From Agapanthus africanus (lineage: Eukaryota; Streptophyta; Magnoliopsida; Asparagales; Amaryllidaceae): 64,000 bases of DNA. The notes beneath the pieces were generated by a model. That model had not been told where the DNA came from, did no database searches, and saw nothing but the letters and a program-made list of their open reading frames with translations. Both the position numbers and the translations under genes were made by a program. Location: contig CM057342.1 in assembly GCA_030015575.1 (NCBI GenBank), positions 263,090,867 to 263,154,866 on the forward strand, written 5' to 3'. This document shows positions 12,101-24,165 of this stretch, piece by piece. Numbering within the stretch: position 1 is the stretch's first letter; every line of letters begins with the position of its first letter.

Positions 12101-12528
12101 GTTCTAGACGTTGAAAACCTTGTGTTGGTTTAATACGTATATACCGCTGTCTAGTGTACCTGACCTAATCAAACCATGATTAAGGTGAATATTTACAACA
12201 TCGCTTACAAATGTAAAATCATAATCTTCTTTAGATAGTAAAAATATAGAGATGATATTATATGTCAACCTAGGTACACAAAAACAGTTACGCAAAACCA
12301 AAATGTGTCCACTTGTTAATCCTAGATGATATTCCCTACGGAAGCAGCATCTACGCTCGCTCTATTAGCAACCCTGAGGGTCATATCACCTGCCATTATA
12401 ACTCTATGGCTTCTCAGTGTCTGCAATGAATTACAGATATGAGATCCTGACCCGGTATCTAATACCCAGGAAATAGAGTTGATTGACAGACGGTTTTCAA
12501 TCATAAACACACCTGAAGCTGAAACCAC
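12100..12528 (-). pseudogene. Element A protease region
   Basis: The segment 12528-12322 reads SASGVFMIENRLSINS followed by WVLDTGSGSHICNSLQ. The aspartic-protease active-site motif DTGSGS is intact at residues 24-29. The next segment, 12301-12104 (VLRNCFCVPRLTYNI...), is the downstream protease/integrase junction in another frame. The enzyme would cut the Gag-Pol polyprotein. A stop separates it from the knuckle segment upstream. Confidence 0.85.
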
Positions 12529-13364
12529 AACTTACTTCGAATCCTGGTTCTTGGCTTTCCAAGCCGTGCAGTCCTTCTTCCAATGGCCTTTCTTGTGACA
12601 ATAGAAACATTCTTCTTTCCCTACCGTTGGCCCCAAAACTTTTGCCTTGCCCTTTCCCTGTACCTTATTGACACCGCCTTTCGGCTTGGTGGGGGCCTTC
12701 TTCTTCTTCCCCTTAGTTTTCGCCTTGGATTTAGAGGAAGAAAATTCCACAATAAACAGAGCGGATGTCTCCCTAGTTTTCTAGGGAGCCTTCTGCACTC
12801 CTCAACATGTTGAGGAGTTTTGGAAGTGTAGCTTCCTTCCCTTGAATATTAAAATTCAATATAAACTGGGCATAGGTAGAAGGGGAGGGACTGTAGAATC
12901 AAGTCCGTATACAACTCGTTCTCCAACGTGGTCCAAAGGTCCGCGAGCTCTTCAATATAGCTGATCATCTTAAGGACGTGGTCTCCTACAAATGACCCAA
13001 TAGCCAATCTCGCCTAAAATAATTTCTTCGATGTCTCATATCTTGAATAACGAGATTGCTCTCCATATAAATCTTTGGTATGGAGGATGATGGAAGTTAA
13101 GTCCATCTTTTCGTGCCGTCTCTAGTGTTCATTATCCATTGAGGCCAGCACGAGGCACTTAGCTTTCGCACAGTCTATTTCCCATGTCTTACGGATTTCA
13201 ATATCAACGACGGTAGAATCTGGACCTGGGACGGCGGGGGCTTTAGTAGTAAGGAGGTAGCCTAGCTTGTCATAGGTAATGGCCATTTGGATATTCTGTA
13301 GCCAATCTTTATAGTTTGGCCCCGTCAATATATTTTTATCTAGTAATAACTTAAGCTCGGTCAT
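12529..13364 (-). pseudogene. Element A gag with CCHC zinc knuckle
   Basis: The start codon is the ATG at 13364 (TELKLLLDKNILTGPNYKDW...). It is chosen because interior 1 keeps an ATG at the same point and family Gag proteins begin this way. Residues 1-80 are open down to 13122. The middle is frameshifted. The segment 12750-12532 is lysine-rich and ends in CFYCHKKGHWKKDC, a complete CX2CX4HX4C knuckle that binds RNA in capsids. Gag forms the virus-like particle. This is the only gag in the window with an intact knuckle, which suggests A's lineage once supplied Gag. It is now a pseudogene. Confidence 0.88.
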
Positions 13365-15419
13365 CTTAGTCACTGCAATTAGGAGAGAGAGAAGAAACAC
13401 TCAGCATGATACTCTTGCAAGTTTAGATTGGTTATTAGTTTATCTAAACAGGATGGATCCCACTGTTTCCTCAAAGTCTCCTTCAAACCATAAAAGAAGA
13501 ATTAGTCGGGATTAATTGCACCCTATAATTCTTGCTTAACCTTTCGGCCAGGTTACCGTCGGTACTTCGAGAGAGGTTTTACAACGCTTTCGCGAAATTC
13601 CTTAATTAAATAACCTCTTTTTCTTGAAGGCGTAGCCCCGCTAATACCGTTCTAGACACCTACTTGGTTTATAGCATTGATTACAAAGTGAAAAATTCTC
13701 CCAAGAAGTAATAAAACTCACGGTGGGATCGGGATCCAACTATCATTGTGTGACAACTTTGAAAGAATCCTACCAAAATCATCACACAAGATGGTATGCA
13801 AAACTAGAAAGTTTTCTTTTCCTTTGAAACTCTCGATATGGATTTTTTCCCATGCTCTTATGACCTTGACGAAGGCCAACATATCATAAGACGCAAGTCA
13901 AGATCTACCCATCATTATCCAGGTTAATCTGAACCCGTTCGCACAAACCCTTGACGAAGGCCAAAATAACTATACGCCTGTCCCAGATTAACGCATCTAT
14001 CTATACTACAGATGAATACCCAGCAGCTACCAATCACTATGCCTTGGCGAAGGTCAAAATACATAATTTGAATACTACTGAATACCCATCTCAAATGACG
14101 GAGGGTTACGGTTGGTTTTGGCAAAATCCGTGAACGTAATGAACTTGATATTGTCGAAGGAACCATAATAGCTTTTAAAATGAGTGGTTTAGGCTCTACA
14201 TTTAAAAGTTATTTTTAAAGAAAAATGTGTGGTTTTGCAATTGTTCCAACGATCTAACTTTTGTTTATTTTCTTTGCATTAAAAAATATTAATATCGTCC
14301 CATCATTTAACCCTATCATTGCAGAAAGAAACAAAAATATAACGTATGCTTATTCCATCCGCATTCACCACAGGGCCCCGTCATGCACCGTTAGGTTATT
14401 TAACTAACGGCAAAGCGGGAGCAAGGCTAGCGCAGGTGTAAAACATAAGCAACGTTTATTATATAAAATATATATATAGCCATTCGTCTCACGCAATAAT
14501 AGCCATTCCAGTTCACAGATCACAGCATAAGTAACATAGATGAATAAATTGGATATACTAGGATTTCCATGTTTCGTTTAAGCCTATAATGAAAAGCGGA
14601 TTCCAAAATCATGATGAATAGCCAAACCCTCACCCTAGACCCCTACGGGTGCGGCAAACTATCTGCCATATCCCCGAAGTGAAGCAACCTCCCTCAATGA
14701 GATGAGTAGGCCACTCAGCACTTCAAGAACCCGGTAGTTTGTGCACCCCACCTTGGGTCTATCCTAGGTGCAAGAAAAAGTAAATGAAATAATACAACGG
14801 TGGCTACAAGCTCAATCCGGATGTGCCCCGCAAAAGAATGTTATTTCGATTTACAAATTACATGAATGAAAGAAAAGAACACTCTTCTCACATCCCCTGG
14901 CTATTCAATCACGACGATCCAATACTTCATATCCACAAACCACAATCACAAGATACTGATATGTGCAACCCCTACTAATTGACATATAGCAATTAGTCGA
15001 CGTTTCGAAACACATATTCAAACTTAAAGCGAATAAACGATGTTAAAATTTCGATTTAGAAACACTGCATATTGCCCAAGCACAAAGATAACACAAAATG
15101 AAATCTGGGCAAAATCAAACAATACCATAAATCCTAAATCTAAGAGTCCAAAACACCACAAGAAGCACGAGACCCAACTCCTCTACAAAACCGGCGTGGG
15201 TGGGAAAAATGTCACTTCCGGCGGTTTTGTTTTGGACTGAGTGGATCGTTTTTCTCCGGTGTCCTAGTTACTTTATAAGTAGCATTTTGCACTTATTTAA
15301 AAAAATTTAGAAACCTTTTTAAAATCGACAGAAACTTAGATCTAGATTTTATCATTTCGGAGTTATTTCGGTTTTGAAACTTTAAACTTTGTCTATTCAG
15401 TTAGTTAAGTGTTTGGCTA
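13365..15419 (-). mobile_element. Element A leader
   Basis: This 2-kb non-coding leader holds three spaced copies of a CCTTGACGAAGGCCAA-type motif (13864-13879, 13949-13964, 14042-14057). It also has a stem-loop with GAAGTG (14676-14681) pairing to CACTTC (14719-14724), with an inner TGAGT/ACTCA hairpin (14703-14707 and 14713-14717). It lacks the GGTCACTCCCGG direct repeat that elements B, F and G carry. Small reading frames have no recognisable domains. Confidence 0.75.
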
Positions 15420-15432
15420 GGCTCCGATACCA
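15420..15432 (-). promoter_or_regulatory. Element A primer-binding site
   Basis: GGCTCCGATACCA is complementary on the coding strand to the initiator-Met tRNA 3' end, with one mismatch to TGGTATCAGAGCC. A single base separates it from the LTR start at 15434. Confidence 0.85.
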
Positions 15433-15433
15433 G

Positions 15434-16026
15434 TGTAAGTGTATATGTGCTCCTTACTATATCAACTACGGTTATGCGGAATCAAAAACTTTAAAACTTG
15501 AGCACATAACACTAAAATTCCCAGTATACAAGCCCAAACACTAAACTAAACAAACCCTAACTAGAGTTTTATCTACTCGGTTGAAATTACAATATTTGTA
15601 GATAGTCCTTCGGGTTTTGAAAGTTGACTCCTTAAGCTCCTTGGGTAAATGGAATGAGCTCTCGAAGCCGATCTTCCATGTCAAAGACGATCCACCCGAA
15701 GATGCCGATTCAAGCGATAGTTTCGTCCGAAACAACTGGAGATCAAGACTTGATAAGACAAGATGCTTAGAGTGGTGTAGTTTTTGAAAACAAATGCTCT
15801 ATTTTAATCCTCGCAACTCAAGAGAGAGGTTATAGGAAGAAGATGAAGATGACTAGCAACTTAAGAAAAACTCAAGTGAAGAAAATGAACCATCATCTAA
15901 AAATATCTCTCACTCTCACTCTTATCTCTACACCCCTCAAGCAAAAGTGTGGGTGGGCTTGGTGACTCACTAGGATTGGACATAAGCTCACACACTTCCA
16001 TATTTCAATGGTGGAGAGAAGAGAGA
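15434..16026 (-). repeat. Element A right LTR, first part
   Basis: It begins TGTAAGTGTATATGTGCTCC and aligns with the left LTR from 7337. It stops at 16026, where element B is inserted, and resumes at 26349. The AGAGA at 16022-16026 is the duplicated target site of B. Confidence 0.9.
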
Positions 16027-18201
16027 TGTAGGGTTTCTCGGCACGCGCACAAGGGTCTACGAGGAATCAACCATGCCCGATTAAAAAATTAGCCGTGCCG
16101 AACAACCCGAAGCCGGATCTTTAAACTAGAGATTAGGCGAAAACTAACATGCTAAACACTTTAACACTAAGTGAGAGGGATTACAACCTTTGTAGATCCG
16201 GTCCTTCACTTCTTAAGCTCCTTGTTGAGGTCCCTTCGCTGCGATCATCGTGTTCCGGACTCTCGAGAAGTTCCACGAAGAGAAAAATGCAGTCTTGCTT
16301 CCGATCTTCGATACAAAGATGATCTACCTTGAAGTTTCGATAACACAAGCTAACACTCATAATATGAAGTGAACACCCTAATCTAAATGGCAAGGATAGA
16401 TGAGGATGAAGTAGGATTTTTTCTCTCATTTGTTTTCCATTTCTCATTCATTTTCATCACAAAGATCAAAGCTAGAAAGCTTTGCAAGCAAAAGGAAGAA
16501 GGAAGAAGATGATGAATAATATCAATTTCTTTTGTGATGAATAATGCAAGGATTAATGTGATGAATAATGCAACCATGGTTGACTAAACCATTATAGAGA
16601 ATTAACCAAGGGCTAGGGTTTGGGTTGGGTTAAGTATGAGTCATAGATAAATATCAACACAAATATCTTTATCATGACAAAAAGAAACCTTCTAGAATCT
16701 ACTAGAAGTATTAACCCTAATCCAAACCCTAATCATGTTTAAACTCCACTAAAAATATTGCATTAGTTATCATATCATGTTACAATATTATATATCACTT
16801 ATATAATATTTATCATAACAAAATAAAATAATACGATTAACATATATCGCATATATATCAATGTATTACCCGAGTGAGAAAAAGAATCTTTTAGTGAGCT
16901 AATATTAGTTAATGTAATTTAATATATCATATATATTATTATACATTAAATTATCGAATCAACACTTGATCCGACAATCCGGCTATATCGCATATAACCG
17001 ACTAATATTTATCCGCACCGATTCATCGAATCAACACTTGATCCGATGACCCGGCTGATATCAAATATCACGAGAATAGAATACGGTATCTCATATCGTA
17101 TTATTCTCGGTCCCGCACATATCACATATGTGCCCCTACTCCGTTTTGCCTGAGTCAAGAATCCTCTGTGTAGGACTCTAAAGAATTGTCAATACGCCGG
17201 CAGTAGGTGATGATCATATCAAACACCCACAAGCTGCAAGCGGTCAGCTAAACGTAACAGCTACCCAGGTATTGAGCACTCAGAAGATCAACAAGCAAGC
17301 CTGTACATTCTCCTGTGAATCCAAACAGTAACACACCCGTACAGTTCGGTCTCGTCGTCTGATATGTTGCATATCTCGCCTAGGGGTGGTAAACGTCAGA
17401 CCCCAGTAGCTCGATAAGTCGTGTCGATATGAGGTCTATAACAGTTCGAGAAACTACTGATAAAACTTACCAGTAAATCTCAACAACCCTGGCTAGGGAT
17501 TTCCGGTTATAGCCAATCGAACACAGCACAACATCAACTCCCTATACCGGGAGAGACGAATCCCCTCCTATCGCTCATTGCCTCCATGTGATTCGGGACT
17601 GTACCCAAAAGCCACCTTTTTGCACGCCCTCTTGGACGTGGTATGATGGAAATCAAAGCACAGTGGGAATCACACAAGACTCTATGACGATCTCGGGTCA
17701 ACAGACTACTCTGTACCAGTGTCACCGGAGAACTGCCATCTGACGTGAGGTATAATACCATCTGGGAGTTCTCGACGAGTCCGTCCAGTGTACCCAGTCT
17801 CTACTGAGCACCCGTACACCATCCTTGATGTCAAAAACCGATGGATATGGGATCATCCATCGCCCATCATATGGGTCAAGATGCGTATACGCTATTCTAC
17901 TCTGGTGTATCGATGCCCTGTCTCGATACACCCTCGACTAGGAACAGTTATAGGATGTCCTCGTCGACTACCGTGGTCCCACTAGTATGATCTCAGCATA
18001 GTCCCAGTAGTCGAGTACATATCTTAAGGGCTTTATCAACATGTAACATAGAGACAATCAGAGTACATGTTAAGATAAAGTACAACCAGATAGCATACTA
18101 TCATGTCGAGCAAGAAAGTCCTCCCTATATATGTCCAAGCATCCATTACAATATACATCGTATGTACAGTAATGGCCTTTAGGGCATACATATAACTAAC
18201 A
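16027..18201 (-). repeat. Element B left LTR (3' LTR)
   Basis: It runs from TGTAGGGTTTCTCGG to CATATAACTAACA. It contains two tandem copies of the module ATCGAATCAACACTTGATCCGA (near 16955 and 17027), each followed by a CCGGCT-ATAT block, and the shared core GTAGGACTCTAAAGAATTGTC (near 17180). The GGTATAATACC palindrome is at about 17750-17760. Short frames on both strands at 17534-17985 recur in other LTRs; they are not considered genes. Confidence 0.92.
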
Positions 18202-18216
18202 ATCTCCCACTTGCAC
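18202..18216 (-). promoter_or_regulatory. Element B polypurine tract
   Basis: The coding strand reads GTGCAAGTGGGAGAT immediately before the 3' LTR start TGTTAG. The same tract occurs in D, E, F and G. Confidence 0.85.
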
Positions 18217-19330
18217 TAGGGCCATCTGTTGTGGTATCGCATACCCAACAATTAGCTGCGGTTGAAGTATCTCATACTCAACCATCCCATAAAAGTCTCT
18301 ACTGGGAAAAAGGCCTTTGTTAGTGGATCCGTGCTGTTGTCCTCTGTGTCTACTCTCCTAACCTCGATCTCCCTGGAGATCAACCATCTCCATGATCAGG
18401 TGATACTGCCTAAGAATTATATCTGGATTTCTGATGGGACGGGGGTTCCTTGGCTAAAGCCACAACTCCATTGTCACACAATGGTAGGAACGAAGTTCAT
18501 CTCATGAACTTATATTTATCCAGTCTGCCTCTTTGGTAGCATCTTTGGTAATGATGTATCTTGCCTTTAATCATCTAGTATGTCATGGTATCTAGCTTGC
18601 AACTCTTCCAACAAACCGTCCCTCCACTGAGGGTAAAGACAATGCCTGCGACTGACATTCAGTCGTCCTTATCACCCTGGAACCTTTCCAGTGATTCTCC
18701 CCAGGATCGATTCATACCATCTCACTACTGCTAGTGAGTATCCTAACATCCATTTAGATCTATCTCATAGATCCAAAACCCAGGATTTATGAGGTATCAA
18801 CTTCGATCCTATATGGAGAATCCTTGTGATAAGCGGAGATTGATCGAGCGTAGCATAGGAAACTCCTTTCCTATCAAGAGTATGTCATCCACGTACTTTA
18901 CGAGGATCACCACCATACTCTCTACTACCTTTTTGTATATAAAAGGTTCATCTACCATTTTGATGAAGTCAAACTCTTTGACTACCACATCAAAATAGAT
19001 GTTCCAACTTCGCGATGCCTGTTTTATCATATAAAACATCTTGCACACGTTTCCGCTGCTCCCACTGTCTATGAAGCCCTCTGGCTGTGTACTTATAGAC
19101 GCTCTTTTTTAAAACATCATTTAGGAAAGCAGTCATGATACCCAACCACCAGATATCGTAGTCATGGTATGTAGCAGTGGCAAGTAGGATCTGGATGGAC
19201 TTAAGCATAGCTTTGAAAGTCTCAACTTTTCCATGTACACCAAGTAATCTTCTCAAGATATACTCGCTCCTGATGGGGATTTAACCCTTCAGATAAAGCA
19301 ACTAAAGTCCATACTTTGTTGGTGTATAAG
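18217..19330 (-). pseudogene. Element B reverse transcriptase/RNase H remnant, motif-A Asp to Gly
   Basis: The segment 19256-18990 has RT motif A as IWWLGIMTAFL. The catalytic Asp seen in A (QMDVK) is Gly at 19140-19142, and about 23 codons before MLKSIQILL are missing. The segment 19048-18809 has KQASRSWN and KYVDDILLIGKEFPMLRS. Downstream, RNase H is compressed: only about 690 bases separate YVDD from the LTR against about 985 in A. A terminal DPLTKAF-like segment is still readable near 18310. The GLKQASR and YVDD motifs identify the family. The Asp loss predicts no polymerase activity. Confidence 0.87.
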
Positions 19331-20690
19331 GATTCCATCTCAGATCGATAAGCATCCAGCCATTCTTACAAAGTCCCACTCCTAATGGCCAGCCCGAAAC
19401 TAGTTAGGTCATCATCTCATGATGCAATCCTCGCTCCCACTGTCATAGAGAAACCGAAGTAACTCTCAGGTGGGTGAGGAACCCTACTAGATCGGCGGAG
19501 AGGCTGAGGTTCGTTGGTTACTATTGAATCCTTTGGTTCTACTAAATCATCTGCTATAGTTTGTATAGCTGGAACTCCTTCCAGTTCTACCTCATGACCA
19601 CTAATTTCTTCACAAGAAATTCCCTTTCACAAAGATGGAATGTTGAGAAACAAAACAAATTTTGTTCCTCGATTAGGTAGAAGATATTCCCTTGCGTATG
19701 CTTGGGATATCCAAAAAACTTCCACAGATCTGTCTTTACCTCGAGCTTGTCCGGATTTTGCTTTTAGGCATAGGCCGGACAACCCCAAATCTTAACAAAC
19801 TTAAGATATAGGCTCTTCCCTTTCCATATCACATATGAAGTGGTAGGCAACTGATTTGATTAGAACCCTATTCAATAGGTATGCAACTTCTCAAGTGCAT
19901 AACTCCCAAAAGGAAATAGGAAACTCAGTAGTACTCATCATAGAGCACACCATATCACATAGGGTGCAATTGCTCCGCCCCGATACACCAAGCTGATGTG
20001 GTGTATTCGAAGGAGTAATGCTGAGAAAGAATCTCATTCTCCTTTAGAATAGTCCAGGAATTTCGTGCTTAAGTATTCTCCTCCTTGATCTCATCAAAGG
20101 ACATAATACTTATACCCGTATTTTAGCTCTCTACTTCTAACTTATATTCTGTGAATATCTCAAAAGGTTCGGACTTGTGTTTCAACAAGAACATATGTCT
20201 GAATCTTGAGAGATTATCAGAGAATGTAATGAAGTACAAAGAACCGGTCTTGGCATGTGTAGACAGGGGACCTTAATACATCAGCATGTATCAATCCCAA
20301 GAGTTCACTAACTCTTTCTCTGTTTCCAATAAACAGAGCTATGGTCATCTTATCTTTGTGACATGACCGGCAAGTTTCACAAGATGTAAATTCAAACACA
20401 TTTAAATATGCATCTTAATGTAACTTCAGCTAGTCGGATCGCATTGATATGACCTAGTCTACAATGCCTCAAGAAGGATTTGTTCATATCTGAACTCTTC
20501 CTCTTGTGTGTGTTCTGTATACTAAGAACTGTAGTTTAATTTAGAACGTCTATGCTTTTAGATAACGTGCCTGAACCGATCAACTCTTGATATAGGAAAT
20601 GTTCAAAACATTATCCAACAATACAAAATTATATCCTTTCTTTACTAATAAAGAGAGTGATATGATGTTGTATATCAGGTTCGGTATCTA
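19331..20690 (-). pseudogene. Element B integrase remnant
   Basis: The segment 20399-20217 (TSCETCRSCHKDKMT...LLGLIHADV) is the second half of the HHCC zinc-binding domain plus the start of the catalytic core. Further pieces of core and linker can be followed from about 20200 to 19400, including the PPERYFGF-type linker near 19450. There are many stops and frameshifts. Element order (protease, integrase, RT) is that of Ty1/copia. Confidence 0.8.
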
Positions 20691-20697
20691 ACAACAT

Positions 20698-21156
20698 TCA
20701 TTCAGAATCAATGTATTCTGGTAATACAGGGTGACAGTGACCAACAGACTTGGCTGCAACACTTGCACCGTTTTCTGTCTCATGAAACTTATCACCCGTT
20801 CTCAGTTCTCTACCTATCTGTAGCCCATGTAACAGATTACATATGCGGGATCCTGATCCGGTATCACATACCCAGGACGTAAAGGATACTGAGAAACAGT
20901 TCTCTGTAATGAACACACCCGAAGATGATGCATCAGCATGCACTTTCTTCATTTGGGCGGCACGGGAAATCTGGTATTCCCCAATTTCCTGCTCTGTCTT
21001 ATAACAATTATAAGTTGGAGCGGGACCAACGTTCCCCAGCTCAGTATAACAAGCGGGTTCGGTCAATACATCCGTTTTATTATCTTGATTAAGGCGTGAT
21101 ATGGTCGCTACCTGGAGAGAGAGAGAGAAGAAAACACTCAGCGTATGCTCTTGCAA
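20698..21156 (-). pseudogene. Element B fused gag stub-protease (gag deleted)
   Basis: This 152-codon open frame runs from the leader into a short segment (TISRLNQDNK...ACYTELGNVGPAPTYNCYKTEQEIGEYQ) and then straight into protease: SSGVFITENCFSVSF, WVCDTGSGSRICNLL. In A about 925 bases separate the gag start from the protease site; here about 240 do. Nearly all of Gag, including the zinc knuckle, is missing. At the point of A's gag ATG this element reads ATA (21100-21102), so the usual initiator is lost. DTGSGS is intact. Element F has the same arrangement, so the deletion is ancestral to this subfamily. Confidence 0.85.
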
Positions 21157-24151
21157 GATTAGATTGGTTATCTAATATATCTAATCAGGATGTCTCCCAC
21201 TGTTTTAATCAAATCTTCCTTCAAACCCTAAAAAGAAAGACTAGCCGGGATTAATTACATGCTACAAGTTCGCCAATCTTTCAGCCAGGCCAGTGTCGGT
21301 ACTTTGAGGGAGGTCCCCCGTGCTTTCGCACGAGCCTAATTAAAGTAAACCTCGTTTTCCCAGGGGCGTAACCCCGTTAACACCTTTCTAGACACCTACT
21401 TGATCGGCTAATTGTAATGTGTAAAACTCTCCCAGGAGTAACTCTTACTCGCAGCGGATATCGGGATCCAACTATCTCATAGAAGGTATGCAATCTCATT
21501 GCAAATTTCAACACTTGAAATTCCCAATAATATTTTACCCCTAGCGTCCTATGACCTTGACGGAGGCCAAACTACCCATAGTCCGCTAGTCAAGTTCAAC
21601 CCGTCATTTTCTGATTGAATTAAACCCATCCGCACGACCCTTGACGGAGGCCAAACAATGCCGTATGAATACCCTAATCTAATCGCATCATATGCTAGCA
21701 TATAAGCACTAGTTAGCTACCGTACACTACGCCTTGACGGAGGCCAAACTACCGCAGCACGAATACTAACTAGTACTTATCTGAAATGACGGAGGGCTAC
21801 GCAGGTTTTTAAGAAAACCCTTTGCATAATGAACTTGATATCGTTGTAGAATCGAGTGATTTTAAATGGAGTGCTTTTGAGGCTTTTCTAGTTTTGCTAA
21901 AGGGGTCACTCCCGGTGAAGGGATCGTCGGCCTTTTCCTCATCGGATAAGGTGCAGGATATTTCACAAATACCACTATGCAAAGCAAGAACTATAGAAGC
22001 AATTAAAAAACAAACCGAATTTGTAGCATCTTCTAGTTTCACTAAATAGGTCACTCCCGGTGAAGGGATCTCGGCTCTTTCCTTATCGAATAAGGTGCTG
22101 GATGTTCTACAAGGAACACCGCTATGCAAAGCAAGAACTAGAGCTACCAGTTTTTATAAACAAGTTTCTACAACATCTTAGGATTCTTTTATTTCATTAA
22201 TCTCATTAATGAAGTCCCATTTTATTATGCTTCACAAGCATCTCTTTTGAAACGAAATCTGCAATATAACATATATCTCATATATATAATATAAACATTC
22301 GTCTAAGGCAGTAATATAATCTCATCACAGAACATTGCAGCAAAAGAACATATATGAAATATTTAATATACTAGGACGTCCGTGTTTTAATACGAGCCTA
22401 TATAAAACACGGATTCCACAGTCGCGATGAATAGCCAAACCCACATCCCTAGACCCCTACGAGAGCGGCAAGCAACACTGCCAATTCTAGGGTTAGGAGA
22501 CCCGGTCTCGACTCCTCGAGATGGTCTCCCACTGGACCCTAGAACCCGGTTACTTGTGCTCCCCGCCTTGGGTCTAACTAATGCGGAAAAGTAAATAATA
22601 TACAACGGTGACATCATCCGCAACCTGGAAGTGCCCCAAATAAAAGAATATTACATACAAGTTTTTACATGAATGAAAAAGAAAAAACTCTCATCTCACA
22701 TAAGACCCCCGGCTATTCAGAACGCGACGATCCAATAGAACATATCACAGCAACACATAATATCACATATCATCAACGTAAGCAAGTATGTGTATCCCGA
22801 TTGTCGTTGATGTATAGCAACAAAGCCGGCGATACACCACATACTACACTTACGATCACAGAAAAGAAAGTGTAAAACTACAACAGTTGGAATCCGCAAC
22901 CTTTTTAGACATCGCATGCCTAACCAAATGAATTCCTTAGACATCGCATGCCTAACAATTATAAACCCTGCATTTTAGTCTCTTTATCGAAAACTCTTTT
23001 CAATGTCAAGTCGGGGAATTCAACAAAATTCCCGACATCCTGATCGAATGCTCGTCGCAAACTTTAGTAGACGGCCGCACCCCCAAATGCTGTCGATGAA
23101 GTGCACTAAGGCGGAACACCGCTACCGCAAGCACATGAACGGATGCTTTTGGCGACGGGGTTCTCCTACAGTCACTTGGTCGGGGTTATGGGGCGTAGCT
23201 GTCTATTAAGTTTACCCGGCGAGTATCCGCGTACGCTACGTGATTGCGACGGACTTTTGATCACATCAAAATTCTGTGGCAACCGATCATCTGAGACTAA
23301 ACTGCTATGTTTATAATAGTCAAATTAGTTATCTCATAACTTCTTGTGGATTCCAAAATATTGTATCACATTCCAGATAAATAGACAATGTTAAACTTTC
23401 CGATCGAATAATCAAACACCCAAGATTTCCCCAATATATCTCAACACTTGAAATCAGTTTAAAAACATCCATCACATGCCACGGTACCGCTGGTCCAGCC
23501 GTAGAAGGGTCAAGCCAACGCCTCACATGTGGCACGCCGTACTGCCCCAAACCCTAAGGTTTAGAGGCAGTTCAAGACGGTCACATAATCGAGTTAAGGT
23601 TTGTTGTCTTCTAGAGGGTCCACCGCGTTACTTGCATGACTTAGAATGTTCTTAAACACGAGAAAAAAATCCAACTTTTGAAAAAATTTCCGACTGGGGA
23701 AAAAGTGAGTTATTGATATCCGTTCGAACTATTTAAAAGTTTCTAAAATTATCCGGACAAAACTAAACAAAGTTAAATTATCTGATCGAATCAACGATTC
23801 CCCAATACAACCCTAGAAAACTCAACACTTGAGTGGAATTAAAATATTCCCAGAAAAAATTGCCAAGAAAGGATCTAAGAATAATTAAGTGAAATTCCAG
23901 GGACTAAGTCCAAATTTTGGCCGCGGAACCGCCGCACAAACCATGGTTTGGCCGCGGTTCCGCGGTCAAATTGTTGACTCAGAGATCCGTACTTCACAGT
24001 AATTCTTAGTTTTTCCTGCTTGTTTTTCTGAGCATTTTTAATTCAGAAAAAATCAACTTTTTGAAAATTGTCCAGAGAGGGTTCCGTATCGGGGTTTCGG
24101 CGTTCGATCGGACTTTAAACTTCGTCTAGACTTTGTCTAAAGCTCTAGCTT
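21157..24151 (-). mobile_element. Element B leader
   Basis: About 3 kb of non-coding leader. It contains three identical CCTTGACGGAGGCCAA motifs (21555-21570, 21639-21654, 21732-21747) and a direct repeat of about 145 bp starting GGTCACTCCCGGTGAAGGGAT (21904 and 22049). A long hairpin has outer arms TTCTAGGGT (22485-22493) and ACCCTAGAA (22536-22544). A GC-rich block near 23940 reads TTTGGCCGCGGTTCCGCGG. Frames such as 21809-22129 and 22387-22950 lack recognisable domains. Confidence 0.8.
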
Positions 24152-24164
24152 GGCTCTGATACCA
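24152..24164 (-). promoter_or_regulatory. Element B primer-binding site
   Basis: GGCTCTGATACCA is an exact reverse complement of the copia initiator-Met tRNA site TGGTATCAGAGCC. One base separates it from the LTR at 24166. Confidence 0.95.
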
Positions 24165-24165
24165 C

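Noticed and set aside
17534..17985. Frames of 65-99 codons recurring in LTRs (also 25676-26073, 30117-30416, 38183-38407, 42683-43080)
   Set aside because: They overlap on both strands and recur because the LTRs are homologous. Starts, lengths and phases vary and there is no recognisable domain. Conservation matches that of neighbouring non-coding LTR sequence.
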